Notes: generated from the letters alone by a model not told the origin. 64,000 nucleotides of DNA from Serratia surfactantfaciens (GCF_001642805.2 NZ_CP016948.1:2976001-3040000), one strand, 5' to 3'; shown: positions 19,758 to 30,427, counted from the first letter of the stretch. Numbers and translations: made by a program.

Positions 19758-21098
19758 ATGAGCCAGAAAAACCTATTGACTAAATCAGCTCTCGCAGCTG
19801 CAGTGGCAATTATTTCTTCAAACGTGTCTGCCGCAGGATTCCAGCTGAACGAGTTCTCAGCAGCTGGTTTAGGACGTTCGTATTCTGGCGAAGGCGCCAT
19901 GGCGGATACGGCGGCCTCCGCGAGCCGCAACCCGGCATTGTTGATGATGTATACCCGCCCGGAACTCTCCATCGGCGCGGTCTTCATCGATCCAGACGTA
20001 GACATCACCGGCAAATCTCCTTCCGGTGCCAGCCTGGATGCGAAAAACATCGCGCCAACCGCCTGGGTGCCGAACCTGCATTACGTTCACCCGATTAACG
20101 ATCAGTTCGCCGTAGGCGGCTCTGTCACCAGCAACTACGGCCTGGCGACCGAATTCAACGACGGCTACACCGCGGGCGCTTACGGCGGTAAAACCGATCT
20201 GGAAACCCTGAACCTGAACCTGAGCGGCGCTTACCGCCTGGATCAACATTTCAGCTTCGGCCTGGGCTTTGATGCCGTCTACGCCAGAGCCAAACTGGAA
20301 CGCTACGCTGGTGAATTGCCGAAGCTGCTTGCCGGTCAAGGCCTGCAAACCGGTAAATTAACGCCTCAGCAAGCCGGGATGATCGCTCAAATCCCTGGCG
20401 ACACCCAGATTTCTCACCTGAAAGGCGATAAATGGGGCTTCGGCTGGAACGCCGGCCTGCTGTACGAAGTGGATGAAAACAACCGTTACGGCTTCACCTA
20501 TCGCTCTGAAGTGAAAATCAAGTTCGACGGTGACTACAAGAGCAGCCTGCCGGCACAGTACAACCCAATTACCCAGGCGCTGGGCGTGGGCTTACCGTGG
20601 GGCACCAGCGGCAGCACCATCCCAGGTTCTCTGGATCTGAACCTGCCGGAAATGTGGGAACTGTCCGGTTACAACAAAGTGGCACCGCAGTGGGCCATCC
20701 ACTACAGCCTGGCCTACACCAGCTGGAGTCAGTTCCAAGAGCTGAGAGCCACCGGCAGCAACGGTCAAACGCTGTTCCAGAAGCATGAAGGCTTCCGCGA
20801 CGCTTACCGCATCGCGCTGGGTACCACTTACTTCTACGACGACAACTGGACCTTCCGCGGCGGCGTTGCCTTCGATGACAGCCCGGTGCCGGCACAGAAC
20901 CGTTCCATCTCCATTCCGGATCAGGACCGCTTCTGGGTCAGCGCAGGTACCTCTTATGCGTTCAACAAAGACGCTTCGGTTGACGTCGGCGTGTCCTACA
21001 TGCACGGCCAGAAAGTCACCATCAACGAAGGCCCTTACACCTTCAACTCGGTGGGCAAGGCCTGGCTGTACGGCGCCAACTTCAACTACCGCTTCTAA
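19758..21098 (+). CDS. fadL: Long-chain fatty acid outer membrane transporter FadL
   Basis: FadL is a 14-strand outer-membrane barrel that passes long-chain fatty acids inward by a lateral opening. The 446-residue precursor has a signal peptide ([19 protein letters not shown]) cleaved before AGFQLNEFS; the mature start with the NPALL (NPA) motif of the hatch domain is typical. The protein ends in Phe (FNYRF), the outer-membrane sorting signal. I use ATG 19758 (MSQKN) instead of an in-frame TTG at 19752. A hairpin terminator follows at once. Confidence 0.97.
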   Translation: MSQKNLLTKSALAAAVAIISSNVSAAGFQLNEFSAAGLGRSYSGEGAMADTAASASRNPALLMMYTRPELSIGAVFIDPDVDITGKSPSGASLDAKNIAPTAWVPNLHYVHPINDQFAVGGSVTSNYGLATEFNDGYTAGAYGGKTDLETLNLNLSGAYRLDQHFSFGLGFDAVYARAKLERYAGELPKLLAGQGLQTGKLTPQQAGMIAQIPGDTQISHLKGDKWGFGWNAGLLYEVDENNRYGFTYRSEVKIKFDGDYKSSLPAQYNPITQALGVGLPWGTSGSTIPGSLDLNLPEMWELSGYNKVAPQWAIHYSLAYTSWSQFQELRATGSNGQTLFQKHEGFRDAYRIALGTTYFYDDNWTFRGGVAFDDSPVPAQNRSISIPDQDRFWVSAGTSYAFNKDASVDVGVSYMHGQKVTINEGPYTFNSVGKAWLYGANFNYRF

Positions 21099-21118
21099 TC
21101 TCGCTTGAGAAAGATGCC

Positions 21119-21144
21119 AAAGCGCTCTACGGGGCGCTTTTTCT
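21119..21144 (+). terminator. fadL terminator
   Basis: AAAGCGC / GCGCTTT stem continued by T-G and C-G pairs, with TTTTTC directly after it, 21 bp past the fadL stop. Confidence 0.75.
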
Positions 21145-21164
21145 TTGCCTGCCGCTCGCGGCAT

Positions 21165-21190
21165 AAAAAACCCGCCTGATGGCGGGTTTT
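21165..21190 (-). terminator. mlaA terminator
   Basis: AAAACCCGCC / GGCGGGTTTT with a 4-nt loop and A/T runs on both sides, 20 bp past the mlaA stop; it also works rightward as a second fadL stop. Confidence 0.85.
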
Positions 21191-21210
21191 CTTTGGCATA
21201 AGGCCAGAGA

Positions 21211-21969
21211 TTACTGCGAGTCGATCTCGTCCAACTCGCCCTGAATCGCCTTGGCGTTCGGGTTCTCTTCCGGCTTGAGCGAACCGCCGTTAGCGATGAA
21301 ATCGTGGCGCTGGAAGTAAGCCTCGCGCACCATGACATAAGGATCGGAGGAGTTGCGCAGCAGGCCGTCGGAATCCAGCAGTTGGGCGCGGGTTTCGATA
21401 CCCTCGACCACCCATTTGCCCGCCGACATCCAGAAGGTCAGGTAGCTCAGCATCGGATACAGCGTATCCGCAAAATCACCGCCGTCTTCACGCAGCGTGA
21501 AGCTGCCATAGCCAGGCAACATCACATACGGACCGTAACCCACATCGTAATGGCCCAAGGTGCTACCGAAACGGTTCGGCTCTTCGCGCGCCAGTTTCGG
21601 GTTGGCCATGCCGGCCACGTCGATCAGGCCGCCCATGCCAAGCAGGGTATTCAGGAAGAAACGGTTGAAGTGGATCATCCCACGGTAAGGATCGCCCTTC
21701 AGGAAGGCGTTGACCATGCTGGCCGGTTCTTCCAGGTTGGAGGTGAAGTTGCTGATGCCGTTACGCGCCGGCATCGGCACATAGTCGCGCCACGCCACCG
21801 CGACCGGGCGCAGGATATAAGGATCCAGGACGTTGTAGTTGAAGTCGAACATCGTCCGGTTAAATCCTTCCAGCGGATCGGAACGCCCTTGCGGCTCGTT
21901 GTCTGGCGCGCTGGCACAGCCCACCAGTAATACCGTTGCGAATGCCACCCCAGTCAGGCGAAAATTCAT
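21211..21969 (-). CDS. mlaA: Outer-membrane phospholipid-transport lipoprotein MlaA
   Basis: MlaA (VacJ) sits in the outer membrane with OmpC/OmpF-type porins and takes mislocalised phospholipids from the outer leaflet, passing them to MlaC. The 252-residue lipoprotein has the lipobox LLVGC (Cys18), then SDPLEGFNRTMFDFN, PMPARNGISNFTSNLEEPASMVNAFL and GYGPYVMLPGYGSFTLRE, all family signatures. Start at ATG 21967-21969 (MNFRL), not the in-frame ATG 12 bp upstream. The ccmI stop is only 28 bp upstream, so read-through from the ccm operon is possible. Confidence 0.95.
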   Translation of the reverse strand: MNFRLTGVAFATVLLVGCASAPDNEPQGRSDPLEGFNRTMFDFNYNVLDPYILRPVAVAWRDYVPMPARNGISNFTSNLEEPASMVNAFLKGDPYRGMIHFNRFFLNTLLGMGGLIDVAGMANPKLAREEPNRFGSTLGHYDVGYGPYVMLPGYGSFTLREDGGDFADTLYPMLSYLTFWMSAGKWVVEGIETRAQLLDSDGLLRNSSDPYVMVREAYFQRHDFIANGGSLKPEENPNAKAIQGELDEIDSQ

Positions 21970-21997
21970 ATTTTTCTCCATAAAAACACGTTCGGTC

Positions 21998-23215
21998 TTA
22001 TTTTTCAGGGACCTGCTTGTTTATCTGAACGCTAACCTGCTCTTTACCGCTGAATGTCTGCAGCGAGCTTTCGCCGAACCAGTCTCCCGGCTGCGGCGTG
22101 GCCAATCCGTCCTGTGAGAGGCGCACACGCACCTGCACCTGATGCTGCGCCGAGAGTAGACGCTCGGGCATCATGGCGTTGCTGTCATCCAGAGAGAAAG
22201 ACAGCGGAAAACGGCTCAGCGGCAATTGTTTTACCGCCACCGGCACCGGGCTGACGCCGTCGGTGACCGAGATGACCAGCGTGCCCTGCGGCGGCATGGC
22301 TTTCGCCGCCTGCGGTGACAGCGAAACGGTCACATTCAGTTTAACAGTTTCTCCGCCTGCCTGGGCTTTTGCTTGTGCAATGCTGCGCTTTATCACTTCC
22401 GCGCGCGGATCGTTGGCCGGCAGAAGCTGCAACATCACCTGCCAGGCGCCGATCGCCTGCTTGAAATCGCCCTGTTCGAAGGCATTGAACGCCAGCAGGC
22501 TCAGCACCCGCGGATCGCTGTGATTTTCCGCGAGCATGCGCCGCAACAGCTTCGTCGCCTGCTTGTTATCCTCCGGATCGTTGGAGCGAGTCAAGACCTC
22601 GGCATAGCCGAGCCGCACTTCCAGACTATTCGGATCCAATTGATAAGCATGGGCAAATGCCTGCGTGGCGGTGGTGGCGTTGTTCAGCGCCATACCGACG
22701 CGCCCCAGCATCATCCAGTCGTTGATGTTGCGATCGTCCTGCTGCAGCTCGGTGCGCAGCCCCAGCCCAAGACGGGCGATCTCTTCCATGCTCAGCGGTT
22801 TGGCGCGTTCATTGGCGACGCGCTCGCGCAATTCCGGCATTTGCGCCTGCACCAGACGCCAATCCAGCACCTGCGCCAGCCCGCCGGTTTTCAGATAAAA
22901 GCCAACCGTCACCACCAACAATAACAGCACGCCCGGCACCAGCGCCCAGCGGTTGATCGGCTTCGCCTGCAGCGCTTGCTGCTCGGCGGGAATGTCGTAC
23001 AACAGGTTCTGCTGCAGCTCTTTCACCAGCTCCGGGCGCTCGGCCACTACACCCTGCTGCTCATCCTGCTCCAGTTCGCTGAGGCGATCCTGATAAAACG
23101 CCTTGTTCAACGCATCGCGCGTGGCGGCGCTCTGCTTGCCGCGGCGCATCGCCGGCACCACCAGCGTTGCTGCGGCGCCGGCCAGCAACGCGCAAATAAT
23201 CAGCCAAAAAGCCAT
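21998..23215 (-). CDS. ccmI: Cytochrome c maturation protein CcmI
   Basis: CcmI holds apocytochrome c for the CcmF/H ligation complex. The 405-residue protein has an N-terminal membrane helix, a coiled-coil loop region (residues 30-60, QDRLSELEQDEQQG), a second helix (WALVPGVLLLLVVTVGFYL, about 90-108) and a TPR-rich periplasmic part (residues 150-280) that binds apocytochrome. In E. coli this part is fused to CcmH; here it is a separate gene whose ATG overlaps the ccmH stop region by one base. Confidence 0.92.
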   Translation of the reverse strand: MAFWLIICALLAGAAATLVVPAMRRGKQSAATRDALNKAFYQDRLSELEQDEQQGVVAERPELVKELQQNLLYDIPAEQQALQAKPINRWALVPGVLLLLVVTVGFYLKTGGLAQVLDWRLVQAQMPELRERVANERAKPLSMEEIARLGLGLRTELQQDDRNINDWMMLGRVGMALNNATTATQAFAHAYQLDPNSLEVRLGYAEVLTRSNDPEDNKQATKLLRRMLAENHSDPRVLSLLAFNAFEQGDFKQAIGAWQVMLQLLPANDPRAEVIKRSIAQAKAQAGGETVKLNVTVSLSPQAAKAMPPQGTLVISVTDGVSPVPVAVKQLPLSRFPLSFSLDDSNAMMPERLLSAQHQVQVRVRLSQDGLATPQPGDWFGESSLQTFSGKEQVSVQINKQVPEK

Positions 23216-23682
23216 TAGGGTTTCTTCCTGTCAGTCTCTTGCAACAGCGCCGCCAGGCGCTGCCGTTCCCGTTCGGAGAATTCATCGTCTGCCGCTGCAC
23301 CGGGCCGGCGACGGGTGCGCAGGATCACCACCGCCCCGCCGATCAACACAAACAGCAGCGGGCCGATCCACAAGATCAGCGTCGCCGGCGTTACCGGCGG
23401 TTCGTAGGTGACGAAGTTGCCGTAACGCGCCACCATGTAATCGATGATCTGCTGCTTACTTTGCCCCTGCATCATCAGCTCATACACCTTGGTGCGCATG
23501 TCGGCGGCGATGATGGCGTTGGAATCGGCAATGCTGTTGTTTTGGCATTTCGGGCAGCGCAGTTGTTCGGTCAACTCGCGATACTGCTGCTCCTGCTCGA
23601 CGGAGTTAAAGCGATAGGTATCGATCGCCGCAGCGGCGCTCCAGCTCAGCAACGCGGCGCACAGCAGGACAATCAGCCTCAT
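23215..23682 (-). CDS. ccmH: Cytochrome c maturation thiol oxidoreductase CcmH
   Basis: CcmH reduces the heme-binding cysteines of apocytochrome c before ligation. The 155-residue protein has a signal peptide, the LRCPKCQNNSIADSNA motif with its redox CxxC, and a C-terminal membrane anchor (ATLILWIGPLLFVLIGGAVVIL, about 102-123). It corresponds only to the N-terminal domain of E. coli CcmH. It overlaps ccmG by 4 bp. Confidence 0.95.
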   Translation of the reverse strand: MRLIVLLCAALLSWSAAAAIDTYRFNSVEQEQQYRELTEQLRCPKCQNNSIADSNAIIAADMRTKVYELMMQGQSKQQIIDYMVARYGNFVTYEPPVTPATLILWIGPLLFVLIGGAVVILRTRRRPGAAADDEFSERERQRLAALLQETDRKKP

Positions 23683-24230
23683 GCTTCACCCCCGTATTTT
23701 TTATACAGCGGCAACACTTCCTGCTGCCAGACGCGCTCGTTCATGTCGCCGGCGTGGCGATAGCGAATAATCCCCTGGCCGTCGATAAGGAAGGTCTCAG
23801 GCGCGCCGTACACCCCGAGATCCAAGCCCAGCATGCCGTCGCCGTCATACAGGCTGAGGGCATAGGGATTGCCGAGGGAATTGAGCCAGATCACCGCCTT
23901 GGCGCGATCGTCTTTGTAATTCAAGCCGACCACCCGTACACCGCGCGCCGCCAGCGTATTGAGGTACTGGTGCTCCGCGCGGCAGGTCGGGCACCAGGTG
24001 GCCCAGACGTTGAGCAATATCGGCTTACCGTCGCGCAGCACCGCCTGATCGTAGGTTTTGCCTGGCTGATCCAGAGATTCCAGCCTGAAGGTCGGCACCG
24101 GCTTGCCGATCAGCGCCGATTCCAGCATGGTCGGATCTTCGCCGCCGGCGTTGCGCGTCAGCTGCACCATCAGCGCCGCCACCAGCAGCAGAAACAGCAC
24201 CAGGGGGATAAACAGCAGCTTACGCTTCAT
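23679..24230 (-). CDS. ccmG: Thiol:disulfide interchange protein DsbE/CcmG
   Basis: A membrane-anchored periplasmic thioredoxin-like protein that passes electrons from DsbD to CcmH or apocytochrome. The 183-residue sequence shows an N-terminal anchor (residues 5-25), the active site WATWCPTCRAEH with CxxC, and the acidic GLDLGVYGAPETFLID strand with cis-Pro typical of CcmG. Its ATG overlaps the ccmF stop by 4 bp. Confidence 0.95.
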   Translation of the reverse strand: MKRKLLFIPLVLFLLLVAALMVQLTRNAGGEDPTMLESALIGKPVPTFRLESLDQPGKTYDQAVLRDGKPILLNVWATWCPTCRAEHQYLNTLAARGVRVVGLNYKDDRAKAVIWLNSLGNPYALSLYDGDGMLGLDLGVYGAPETFLIDGQGIIRYRHAGDMNERVWQQEVLPLYKKYGGEA

Positions 24231-26197
24231 GGTTGCGCCTCCAGCTTGCCTTCGCGTTTGAGCTTTTTACTCATGCGGTAACGCGGATCGAGAATGCACA
24301 GCAGGCCGCCGATCGCCATAAAGACGCCGCCGAACCAGATCCAGCGCACGAAAGGTTTGTAATACAGACGCACCGCCCAGGAGCCGTCTTCCAGCTCCTC
24401 GCCCAGCGCCGCGTACAGATCGCGGCTGAAACCGCCGTCGATCGCCGCCTCGGTCATCATGCTGCGCGCCACGCTGTAGTAGCGTTTCTCTGCGCGCAGC
24501 GTCGCCTCTGGCTTGCCGTTGCGCGTGACGTCGATGATACCGACGCCGCCGCTGTAGTTCGGGCCGCGGATGTCGTGCACGTCGCGGAACACGAAGTGAT
24601 AGTTGTGGATATCCACGCTGTCGCCGGCCTTCATCCGCACGTCGCGCTCCACGCTGTAATTCTGGCTGAAGGCGATGCCGATCACCGTCACCGCCACGCC
24701 GAGGTGGCCGAGCACCATGCCCCAGTGGCTGCGGGACAGCTGACGCAGGCCGCGCCAGAAACCGTGACGATGGGTGGCGCGCTCATGCAGCTCCATCAGC
24801 GTCAGGATGATCACCCACAGCGCCATGATCAGGCCCACCACCGTCATGCCGGCGATGCTGTCCTGCAACAGCCACGGCAGCAGGATTGACAGCACCAGCG
24901 TCGCCAACAGCGCCACGCCGAGGCGGCGCCACAGCTTGCTCGGCTCATCGCGGCGCCAGCGCACCAGCGGGCCGATGCCCAACAGCAGCGCCAACGGCGC
25001 CATCAGCCAGGTGAACATGGTGTTGAAGAACGGCTCACCGATCGAGATGCTGCCCAACCCCAGCTGTTTGTGCACCAGCGGCAGCAACGTGCCCAGCAGC
25101 ACCACCAGCATGGCGGCGATCAGCAGCACGTTGTTGCCCAGCAGAAAGGTCTCGCGCGAGAAGGTTTCGTGCTGCACCCGGCTGCGCACCTGGCCGCCTT
25201 TGACCGCGTACAACAGCAGCGAGCCGCCGATCACGATCACCAGATAAGCGAGAATAAACATGCCGCGCGCCGGATCGGAGGCGAAGGAGTGCACCGAGAC
25301 CAGCACGCCTGAGCGCACCAGGAAGGTGCCCAGCAGGCACAGCGAGAAGGCGGTGATCGCCAGCAACACCGTCCAGGCTTTGAACGTGCCGCGTTTTTCG
25401 GTCACCGCCAGCGAATGCATCAGCGCGGTGCCGGCCAGCCACGGCATAAAGGAGGCGTTTTCCACCGGATCCCAGAACCACCAGCCGCCCCAACCCAGCT
25501 CATAGTAGGCCCAGGCCGAGCCGAGCACGATGCCCAGCGTGAGGAACACCCAGGCGGCGGTGGTCCACGGGCGCGACCAGCGCGCCCAGGCGGTATCGAG
25601 CCGGCCTGCCATCAGCGAAGCGATGGCGAACGCAAAGGCGACCGAGAAGCCGACATAGCCCATATACAACAGCGGCGGGTGGAAGATCAGGCCGATATCC
25701 TGCAGCAGCGGGTTGAGATCGCTGCCGTCGATCGGAAAATTCGGCAGCGTACGGGTGAACGGGCTGGAGGTCATGATGATGAACAGCAGGAAACCGGCGG
25801 TGATCATCCCCATCACCGACAGCACCCGCGCCACCGCATCCTGCGGCATCGCCCGGCTGCACAGCGCCACCGCCAGCGACCAACAGCTCAGCAGCAGCAC
25901 CCACAGCAGCAGCGAACCTTCATGCGCCCCCCAGGTGGCGGCGATGCGGTAATACACCGGCAGTTGGGTATTGGAGTTGGTGGCCACGTAGGCGACGGTA
26001 AAATCGTTGACCACGAAGGCGTGCACCAGGCACAGGAACGCCAGCGCAATCGCGGCGAACATGCCGTAGGTCAGCGGCCGCGCCACCGCCATCATGCGGC
26101 TGTCCTGCCGCGCCGCGCCCCACTGCGGGTAAATGCTCAGCAGCAGCGCAATCGCCAGCGCCAGGCACAGCAGAAAACTGCCCAGTTCCGGCATCAT
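24227..26197 (-). CDS. ccmF: Heme lyase CcmF
   Basis: CcmF takes heme from holo-CcmE and, with CcmH/I, ligates it to apocytochrome c in the periplasm. The 656-residue polytopic protein has the tryptophan-rich WWD signature ([20 protein letters not shown], near residue 232-251) and numerous membrane segments plus a large periplasmic domain before the last helix. Overlapping 4-bp junctions with ccmE and ccmG show translational coupling. Confidence 0.97.
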   Translation of the reverse strand: MMPELGSFLLCLALAIALLLSIYPQWGAARQDSRMMAVARPLTYGMFAAIALAFLCLVHAFVVNDFTVAYVATNSNTQLPVYYRIAATWGAHEGSLLLWVLLLSCWSLAVALCSRAMPQDAVARVLSVMGMITAGFLLFIIMTSSPFTRTLPNFPIDGSDLNPLLQDIGLIFHPPLLYMGYVGFSVAFAFAIASLMAGRLDTAWARWSRPWTTAAWVFLTLGIVLGSAWAYYELGWGGWWFWDPVENASFMPWLAGTALMHSLAVTEKRGTFKAWTVLLAITAFSLCLLGTFLVRSGVLVSVHSFASDPARGMFILAYLVIVIGGSLLLYAVKGGQVRSRVQHETFSRETFLLGNNVLLIAAMLVVLLGTLLPLVHKQLGLGSISIGEPFFNTMFTWLMAPLALLLGIGPLVRWRRDEPSKLWRRLGVALLATLVLSILLPWLLQDSIAGMTVVGLIMALWVIILTLMELHERATHRHGFWRGLRQLSRSHWGMVLGHLGVAVTVIGIAFSQNYSVERDVRMKAGDSVDIHNYHFVFRDVHDIRGPNYSGGVGIIDVTRNGKPEATLRAEKRYYSVARSMMTEAAIDGGFSRDLYAALGEELEDGSWAVRLYYKPFVRWIWFGGVFMAIGGLLCILDPRYRMSKKLKREGKLEAQP

Positions 26198-26688
26198 GAC
26201 TTGGCACCCTCCGCCTGCGGCGCGCTATACGCCTGCGCCGGCCCTTGGTGGTTCTCTTTCATCGCGTCGGCCACTTCCGGCGGGGTGTATTTCTCATCGT
26301 GTTTGGCCAACACTTCGCGCGCGTTGACCACGTTGCCCTCACCCAGCACGCCCTGCGCCACCACGCCCTGCCCTTCGCGGAACAGATCCGGCAGAATGCC
26401 GGTGTAGGTCACGCCGATCGCGCCGCGCGCGTCGTAAATCTTGAAGCTGACCTGCAGCGTATTGGGATCGCGCTTCACCGAGCCGGGCATCACCATGCCG
26501 CCGATGCGCAGCCGCTGGCCGACTTCGGGCTTCTCATGGTTTTCGCCCTTGCCCTGCAGGATTTCCCCCGGGGTGTAGAACAGATCGATGTTGGAGCGCA
26601 GCGCGTACAGCATCAGGGTCGCGGTCAGCGCGATGCCGATCAGCACAACGATCGCCAGATAAAGGCGGCTTTTACGACGTGGATTCAC
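26194..26688 (-). CDS. ccmE: Heme chaperone CcmE
   Basis: CcmE binds heme covalently through a single histidine and carries it to CcmF. The 164-residue protein has an N-terminal anchor ([18 protein letters not shown]), an OB-fold domain and the conserved heme-binding segment [14 protein letters not shown], with the attachment His and the HxxxY tyrosine. It overlaps ccmD and ccmF by 4 bp each. Confidence 0.97.
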   Translation of the reverse strand: MNPRRKSRLYLAIVVLIGIALTATLMLYALRSNIDLFYTPGEILQGKGENHEKPEVGQRLRIGGMVMPGSVKRDPNTLQVSFKIYDARGAIGVTYTGILPDLFREGQGVVAQGVLGEGNVVNAREVLAKHDEKYTPPEVADAMKENHQGPAQAYSAPQAEGAKS

Positions 26689-26921
26689 AATGATTTCTCC
26701 CGCGGTGCGGCGGATTTTTGTTTTGATTGTTGCGCATGGCGAATGCGCCGCTCGCGCGCCTGACGCCGGCCGATCTCGACGAGCAGTTGCCGCCGCTGCC
26801 AGACGGTGTGCGCCACCAGCCCCAACAGCGAAATCAGCGTGGCGGCGACCGCCAGCCAGACATAGAAGGCGTAGCCGCCCATGGCGAAAAACGCCGACCA
26901 GGAATCGAACGCGGCGTTCAT
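26685..26921 (-). CDS. ccmD: Heme exporter protein CcmD
   Basis: A 78-residue single-span membrane protein ([30 protein letters not shown]) with a basic cytoplasmic tail ([19 protein letters not shown]). CcmD stabilises the CcmABC-CcmE complex and aids release of holo-CcmE. Overlaps ccmC and ccmE by 4 bp. Confidence 0.93.
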   Translation of the reverse strand: MNAAFDSWSAFFAMGGYAFYVWLAVAATLISLLGLVAHTVWQRRQLLVEIGRRQARERRIRHAQQSKQKSAAPREKSL

Positions 26922-27655
26922 GACTGACGCTCCTTATTCACCAGCCCGGCGACCCACGGGCGCTGGCGCTCCTGGAACAGGATCAGATTGCGCAGGCGCA
27001 TCAGCGTCAGCGTGACGAACAGCAACAGGTAGCCGAGGATCGCCCAGCGCAGCGGGGTGCGCATGCTCGGCGCGATGGACTGCTGCATATTGGTCGAGCC
27101 CTGATGCAGCGTATTCCACCATTCAACGGAGAAATGGATGATCGGAATATTCACCACCCCCACCAGCACCAGAATGCCGGCGGCGCGGCCCGCCAGGCGG
27201 CGGTCTTCGAAGGCGTTATACAGCGCGATGACGCCCATATAGAGAAACAGCAGCACCAGTTCGGAGGTCAGACGCGCGTCCCACACCCACCAGGTGCCCC
27301 ACATCGGCTTGCCCCAGGCGGAGCCGGTCACCAACGCAATAAAGGTGAACACCGCGCCGATCGGCGCCATCGCCGCCACCACGGTATCGGACATTTTCAT
27401 CTGCCACACCAGGCCGATAAACGCCGCCACCGCCATCGAGGCGTAGATGCCCATCGACCACATGGCCGCCGGCACGTGAATATAAATGATGCGGAAGCTG
27501 TCGCCCTGTTGATAGTCTTTCGGCGCGAAACCAAAGCCCCAGGCCCAGCCGAACAGCAGGCAAACCGCCGCCGCCAGCCCCAGCCAGGGGATGAAGCGGC
27601 CGCAGACGTGATACAGCCGCTCGGGCCGCGCCAGTTGATGTAACCATTTCCACAT
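26918..27655 (-). CDS. ccmC: Heme transporter/lyase subunit CcmC
   Basis: CcmC loads heme onto CcmE. The 245-residue membrane protein has six helices and the WWD motif [16 protein letters not shown] near residue 120-135, with His-containing flanks ([12 protein letters not shown]). It lies 120 bp after ccmB, the only sizeable gap in this operon; the remaining genes overlap. Confidence 0.97.
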   Translation of the reverse strand: MWKWLHQLARPERLYHVCGRFIPWLGLAAAVCLLFGWAWGFGFAPKDYQQGDSFRIIYIHVPAAMWSMGIYASMAVAAFIGLVWQMKMSDTVVAAMAPIGAVFTFIALVTGSAWGKPMWGTWWVWDARLTSELVLLFLYMGVIALYNAFEDRRLAGRAAGILVLVGVVNIPIIHFSVEWWNTLHQGSTNMQQSIAPSMRTPLRWAILGYLLLFVTLTLMRLRNLILFQERQRPWVAGLVNKERQS

Positions 27656-27775
27656 TGTCGTCAGTGCTCACGGTAATTTTTGTGCGTCGGCCGCCCCGAG
27701 CGATCGAAACGGCGAAAATCTTCTGCGGGGTACGCTCTTGTCGGCCTTGCCCCGTCTGTTCATTCAATCAGTTAG

Positions 27776-28438
27776 CTAGTGCACGCTCACTCGCAGCGCC
27801 GCCGCGGTGGCAAACGGTGCCAATGTCACGCTGCCCGCCAGCATCGCGCCGAGTATAGCCAGATAACCGTCGATCGGCATGCCCATCGAGGCGGCGTCGA
27901 TCGCGCCGGTGGCGAAGATCAGCACCGGGATATACAGCGGCAGCACCAGCAGGCTGAGCAGCACGCCCCCTTTGCGCAGACCGACGGTCAACCCCACGCC
28001 GATAGCGCCTATCAGGCTCAGCGTCGGCGTGCCGAGCAGCAGCGTCCCCGCCACCGCCAGCCAGGTCTGCATATCGAGCGACAGCAGCAGCGCCACCAGC
28101 GGCGACAGGATCAGCAACGGTAATCCCGTCACCACCCAGTGAGCACACACTTTGCCCAGCACCGTCATCGGCAGCGGCGTCGGCAGCAGCAACAGCTGCT
28201 CCAGCGAACCGTCGAGAAAATCGTCGCGAAACAGCCGCTCCAACGAGAGCAGCGAGGCCAGCAGCGCCGCCACCCACACGATGCCCGGCGCAATGCGCGC
28301 CAGCAACTGCGGCTCAGGGCCAATCCCCAACGGGAACAGCGTGATGACGATCAGGAAAAACCACAGCGGGTTGACGATCTCCGAACCTTTACGGCAGGCG
28401 ATTTTCAATTCGCGACACAGCAGGGTCAAAAACATCAC
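27776..28438 (-). CDS. ccmB: ABC transporter membrane subunit CcmB
   Basis: A 220-residue membrane protein (six helices) that forms the permease of the CcmAB ABC transporter, which powers release of holo-CcmE from CcmC. The conserved [20 protein letters not shown] and [17 protein letters not shown] segments are present. ATG overlaps the ccmA stop by 4 bp. Confidence 0.96.
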   Translation of the reverse strand: MMFLTLLCRELKIACRKGSEIVNPLWFFLIVITLFPLGIGPEPQLLARIAPGIVWVAALLASLLSLERLFRDDFLDGSLEQLLLLPTPLPMTVLGKVCAHWVVTGLPLLILSPLVALLLSLDMQTWLAVAGTLLLGTPTLSLIGAIGVGLTVGLRKGGVLLSLLVLPLYIPVLIFATGAIDAASMGMPIDGYLAILGAMLAGSVTLAPFATAAALRVSVH

Positions 28439-29079
28439 AAACTCCCCGCGTCGTGTTCCGCCAACCGGATTCTGCCCACCGTTTGGCTGACGCCGGCCAA
28501 ATCCTGGTGCGTGGTCAACAATACCATGCCGCCCCGCTGCGCATGTTGTTCAAAAAGGCTAATCAACTCGGCCACGCCCTGTTTGTCGATCGCCGTTAGC
28601 GGCTCATCGAGGATCCACAGCGGCGCCGCGCTCAGCCACAGGCGCGCCAGCGCCACGCGCCGCTGCTGCCCCGCCGACAGCTGCGCCACCGGCAGATCTT
28701 CGTAACCCACCAGCCCCACCTGCTCCAGCGCGCGCCAGATGGCCTGATGATCGGCGACGCCGCGCACCGCTTGATAAAACTGCAGATTTTCGAAGGGCGT
28801 CAATACGGCCTTGATGCCGGGCTGGTGGCCGATAAACAACAAGTCTTGCTGGTAGGCTGCACGATCGCGCAACGTGCTGCGCCCGCGCCAGCACACCTCG
28901 CCGCCGTCCGGCCGCGCCAGACCGGCGAGAATGCGCAGCAGACTGGTCTTGCCCGCGCCGTTCGGCCCTTCTACCTGAATGATATCGCCCGGCTGAACTG
29001 AAAAGCTTAGCTCGCTAAACAGGATGCGCTCATCGCGCACGCAACTCAGACTTTTGGCTTCCAGCATCGGGGAACTCAT
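28435..29079 (-). CDS. ccmA: ABC transporter ATPase CcmA
   Basis: First gene of the ccm operon. The 214-residue ATPase shows Walker [10 protein letters not shown] (residues 38-46), the signature [14 protein letters not shown] and Walker [13 protein letters not shown]. Together with CcmB and CcmC it drives holo-CcmE release. The operon promoter must lie in 29080-29296, the region shared with the divergent yfdC. Confidence 0.96.
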   Translation of the reverse strand: MSSPMLEAKSLSCVRDERILFSELSFSVQPGDIIQVEGPNGAGKTSLLRILAGLARPDGGEVCWRGRSTLRDRAAYQQDLLFIGHQPGIKAVLTPFENLQFYQAVRGVADHQAIWRALEQVGLVGYEDLPVAQLSAGQQRRVALARLWLSAAPLWILDEPLTAIDKQGVAELISLFEQHAQRGGMVLLTTHQDLAGVSQTVGRIRLAEHDAGSL

Positions 29080-29296
29080 ATTTTTCTTTGGGATAGCGAA
29101 TCATAGCATAAGCCTTTCCCCGCACGCAGCCCGCGGCGGGCGCGCCAACGGGACAATATGGCGAGCAGGATCAAGAATGCGTGGAAAAAACCGGCGGATT
29201 TTAACTCTTGTTACTTTTTTCTGTATTTCGCCGCATTTAGGCCGGGCAGCTACGCTTAATGACGTGAACTCACCCTTATTGAGCAGGAGCGACAGC

Positions 29297-30223
29297 ATGA
29301 ACGAACAGCAGCGCCAGGAGCACGAGCAGGATGAGACGATGCAGGTAGAGAGCGAAGAGCAGGAACAGGGCAAGCGCGAAATCGAAGTCAGGGAAGAGAA
29401 TCTGCCGTCGCGCGCGGCGGCGGTACATGAACAGATCCGGATGGAGGGCGAAAAAGAGCTGGAGCGCGACGGGCTGGCGTTGCTGTGGTCGGCAGTCGCC
29501 GCCGGGCTGTCGATGGGCGCCTCGCTGGCGGCGAAAGGCATTTTCCACGCCCGTCTGCCGGACGATCCCAGCCGTTTTTTCATCGAGAACCTCGGCTACA
29601 CCTTCGGTTTTATCATCGTCATCATGGCGCGCCAGCAGCTGTTTACCGAAAACACCGTCACGGCAGTGTTGCCAGTCATGCATAAACCCACGCCGCGTAA
29701 CCTGCTGATCCTGCTGCGACTGTGGGGCGTGGTGCTGCTCGGCAACCTGATCGGCACCGGGCTGGCGGCGCTGGCGTTTACCCATATGCCGCTGTTCGAC
29801 ACCGAAACACGCGGCGCCTTCATCAGCCTGGGCGAAGAGGTGATACGCCATACGCCGGGAGAAATGTTCGCCAACGGCATTCTGGCCGGCTGGATCATCG
29901 CTACCATGGTATGGATGTTCCCGGCCGCCGGCGCGGCGAAAATCTGGGTGATCGTGCTGATGACCTATCTGGTGGCGATTTGCGATTTGACCCATATCGT
30001 GGTCGGTTCGGTAGAGATCCTCTATCTGGTGTTCAACGGCGCGATTGGCTGGCGAGAATTCGTTTATCCGTTCGCCTTGCCGACGCTGGCGGGCAATATC
30101 ATCGGCGGCACCTTTATCTTTGCGCTGATAAGCCATGCGCAAATCCGCAACGATTTGAGCGCCAAAAATAAGGCGGCGCGCCTGCAAGAGGAAAAACGGC
30201 GCCACGGCGGGGAAAAACCGTGA
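29297..30223 (+). CDS. yfdC: YfdC, formate/nitrite transporter-family inner-membrane protein
   Basis: A 308-residue member of the FNT channel family. The first 70 residues are strongly charged and Gln/Glu-rich (NEQQRQEHEQDETMQVESEEQ), absent from typical FocA; six membrane segments follow, with NLGYTFGFIIVIMARQQLFTENT and FANGILAGWIIATMVWMFPA as FNT landmarks. Substrate unknown. I start at ATG 29297, after GCAGGAGCGACAGC; an open frame from 29024 upstream is not conserved. In E. coli yfdC follows mlaA directly; here the ccm operon lies between them. Confidence 0.9.
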   Translation: MNEQQRQEHEQDETMQVESEEQEQGKREIEVREENLPSRAAAVHEQIRMEGEKELERDGLALLWSAVAAGLSMGASLAAKGIFHARLPDDPSRFFIENLGYTFGFIIVIMARQQLFTENTVTAVLPVMHKPTPRNLLILLRLWGVVLLGNLIGTGLAALAFTHMPLFDTETRGAFISLGEEVIRHTPGEMFANGILAGWIIATMVWMFPAAGAAKIWVIVLMTYLVAICDLTHIVVGSVEILYLVFNGAIGWREFVYPFALPTLAGNIIGGTFIFALISHAQIRNDLSAKNKAARLQEEKRRHGGEKP

Positions 30224-30315
30224 TCGCCGTCGGTTAGCCGAGGAAATTTCGGCGCGAACTGGCGAGGTATTGAGCAAACGCGCCGCTAAGCGCTTATTCT
30301 GCGGGTAAAAAAAGG

Positions 30316-30321
30316 TATAAT
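30316..30321 (+). promoter_or_regulatory. argW promoter -10 element
   Basis: A perfect TATAAT followed by a GC-rich discriminator (GCCCCGGC), typical of stringently controlled stable-RNA promoters. It lies 31 bp before the mature tRNA; the -35 region (around 30293) is poor. Confidence 0.65.
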
Positions 30322-30352
30322 GCCCCGGCAGCTTCGGTTGCCGACCCGCAGC

Positions 30353-30427
30353 GTCCCCGTAGTTAAACGGATATAACAAGCCCCTCCTAAGGGCTAGTTA
30401 CTGGTTCGATTCCAGTCGGGGACACCA
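30353..30427 (+). tRNA. argW: tRNA-Arg (CCU anticodon)
   Basis: A complete cloverleaf can be drawn: 7-bp acceptor stem (GTCCCCG with CGGGGAC), anticodon stem AGCCC/GGGCT with loop CTCCTAA and anticodon CCT at 30386-30388, T arm CTGG-TTCGATT-CCAG, and an encoded CCA end. It reads the rare AGG codon. Its position after yfdC is that of E. coli argW, a known integration site for prophages there. Confidence 0.97.
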
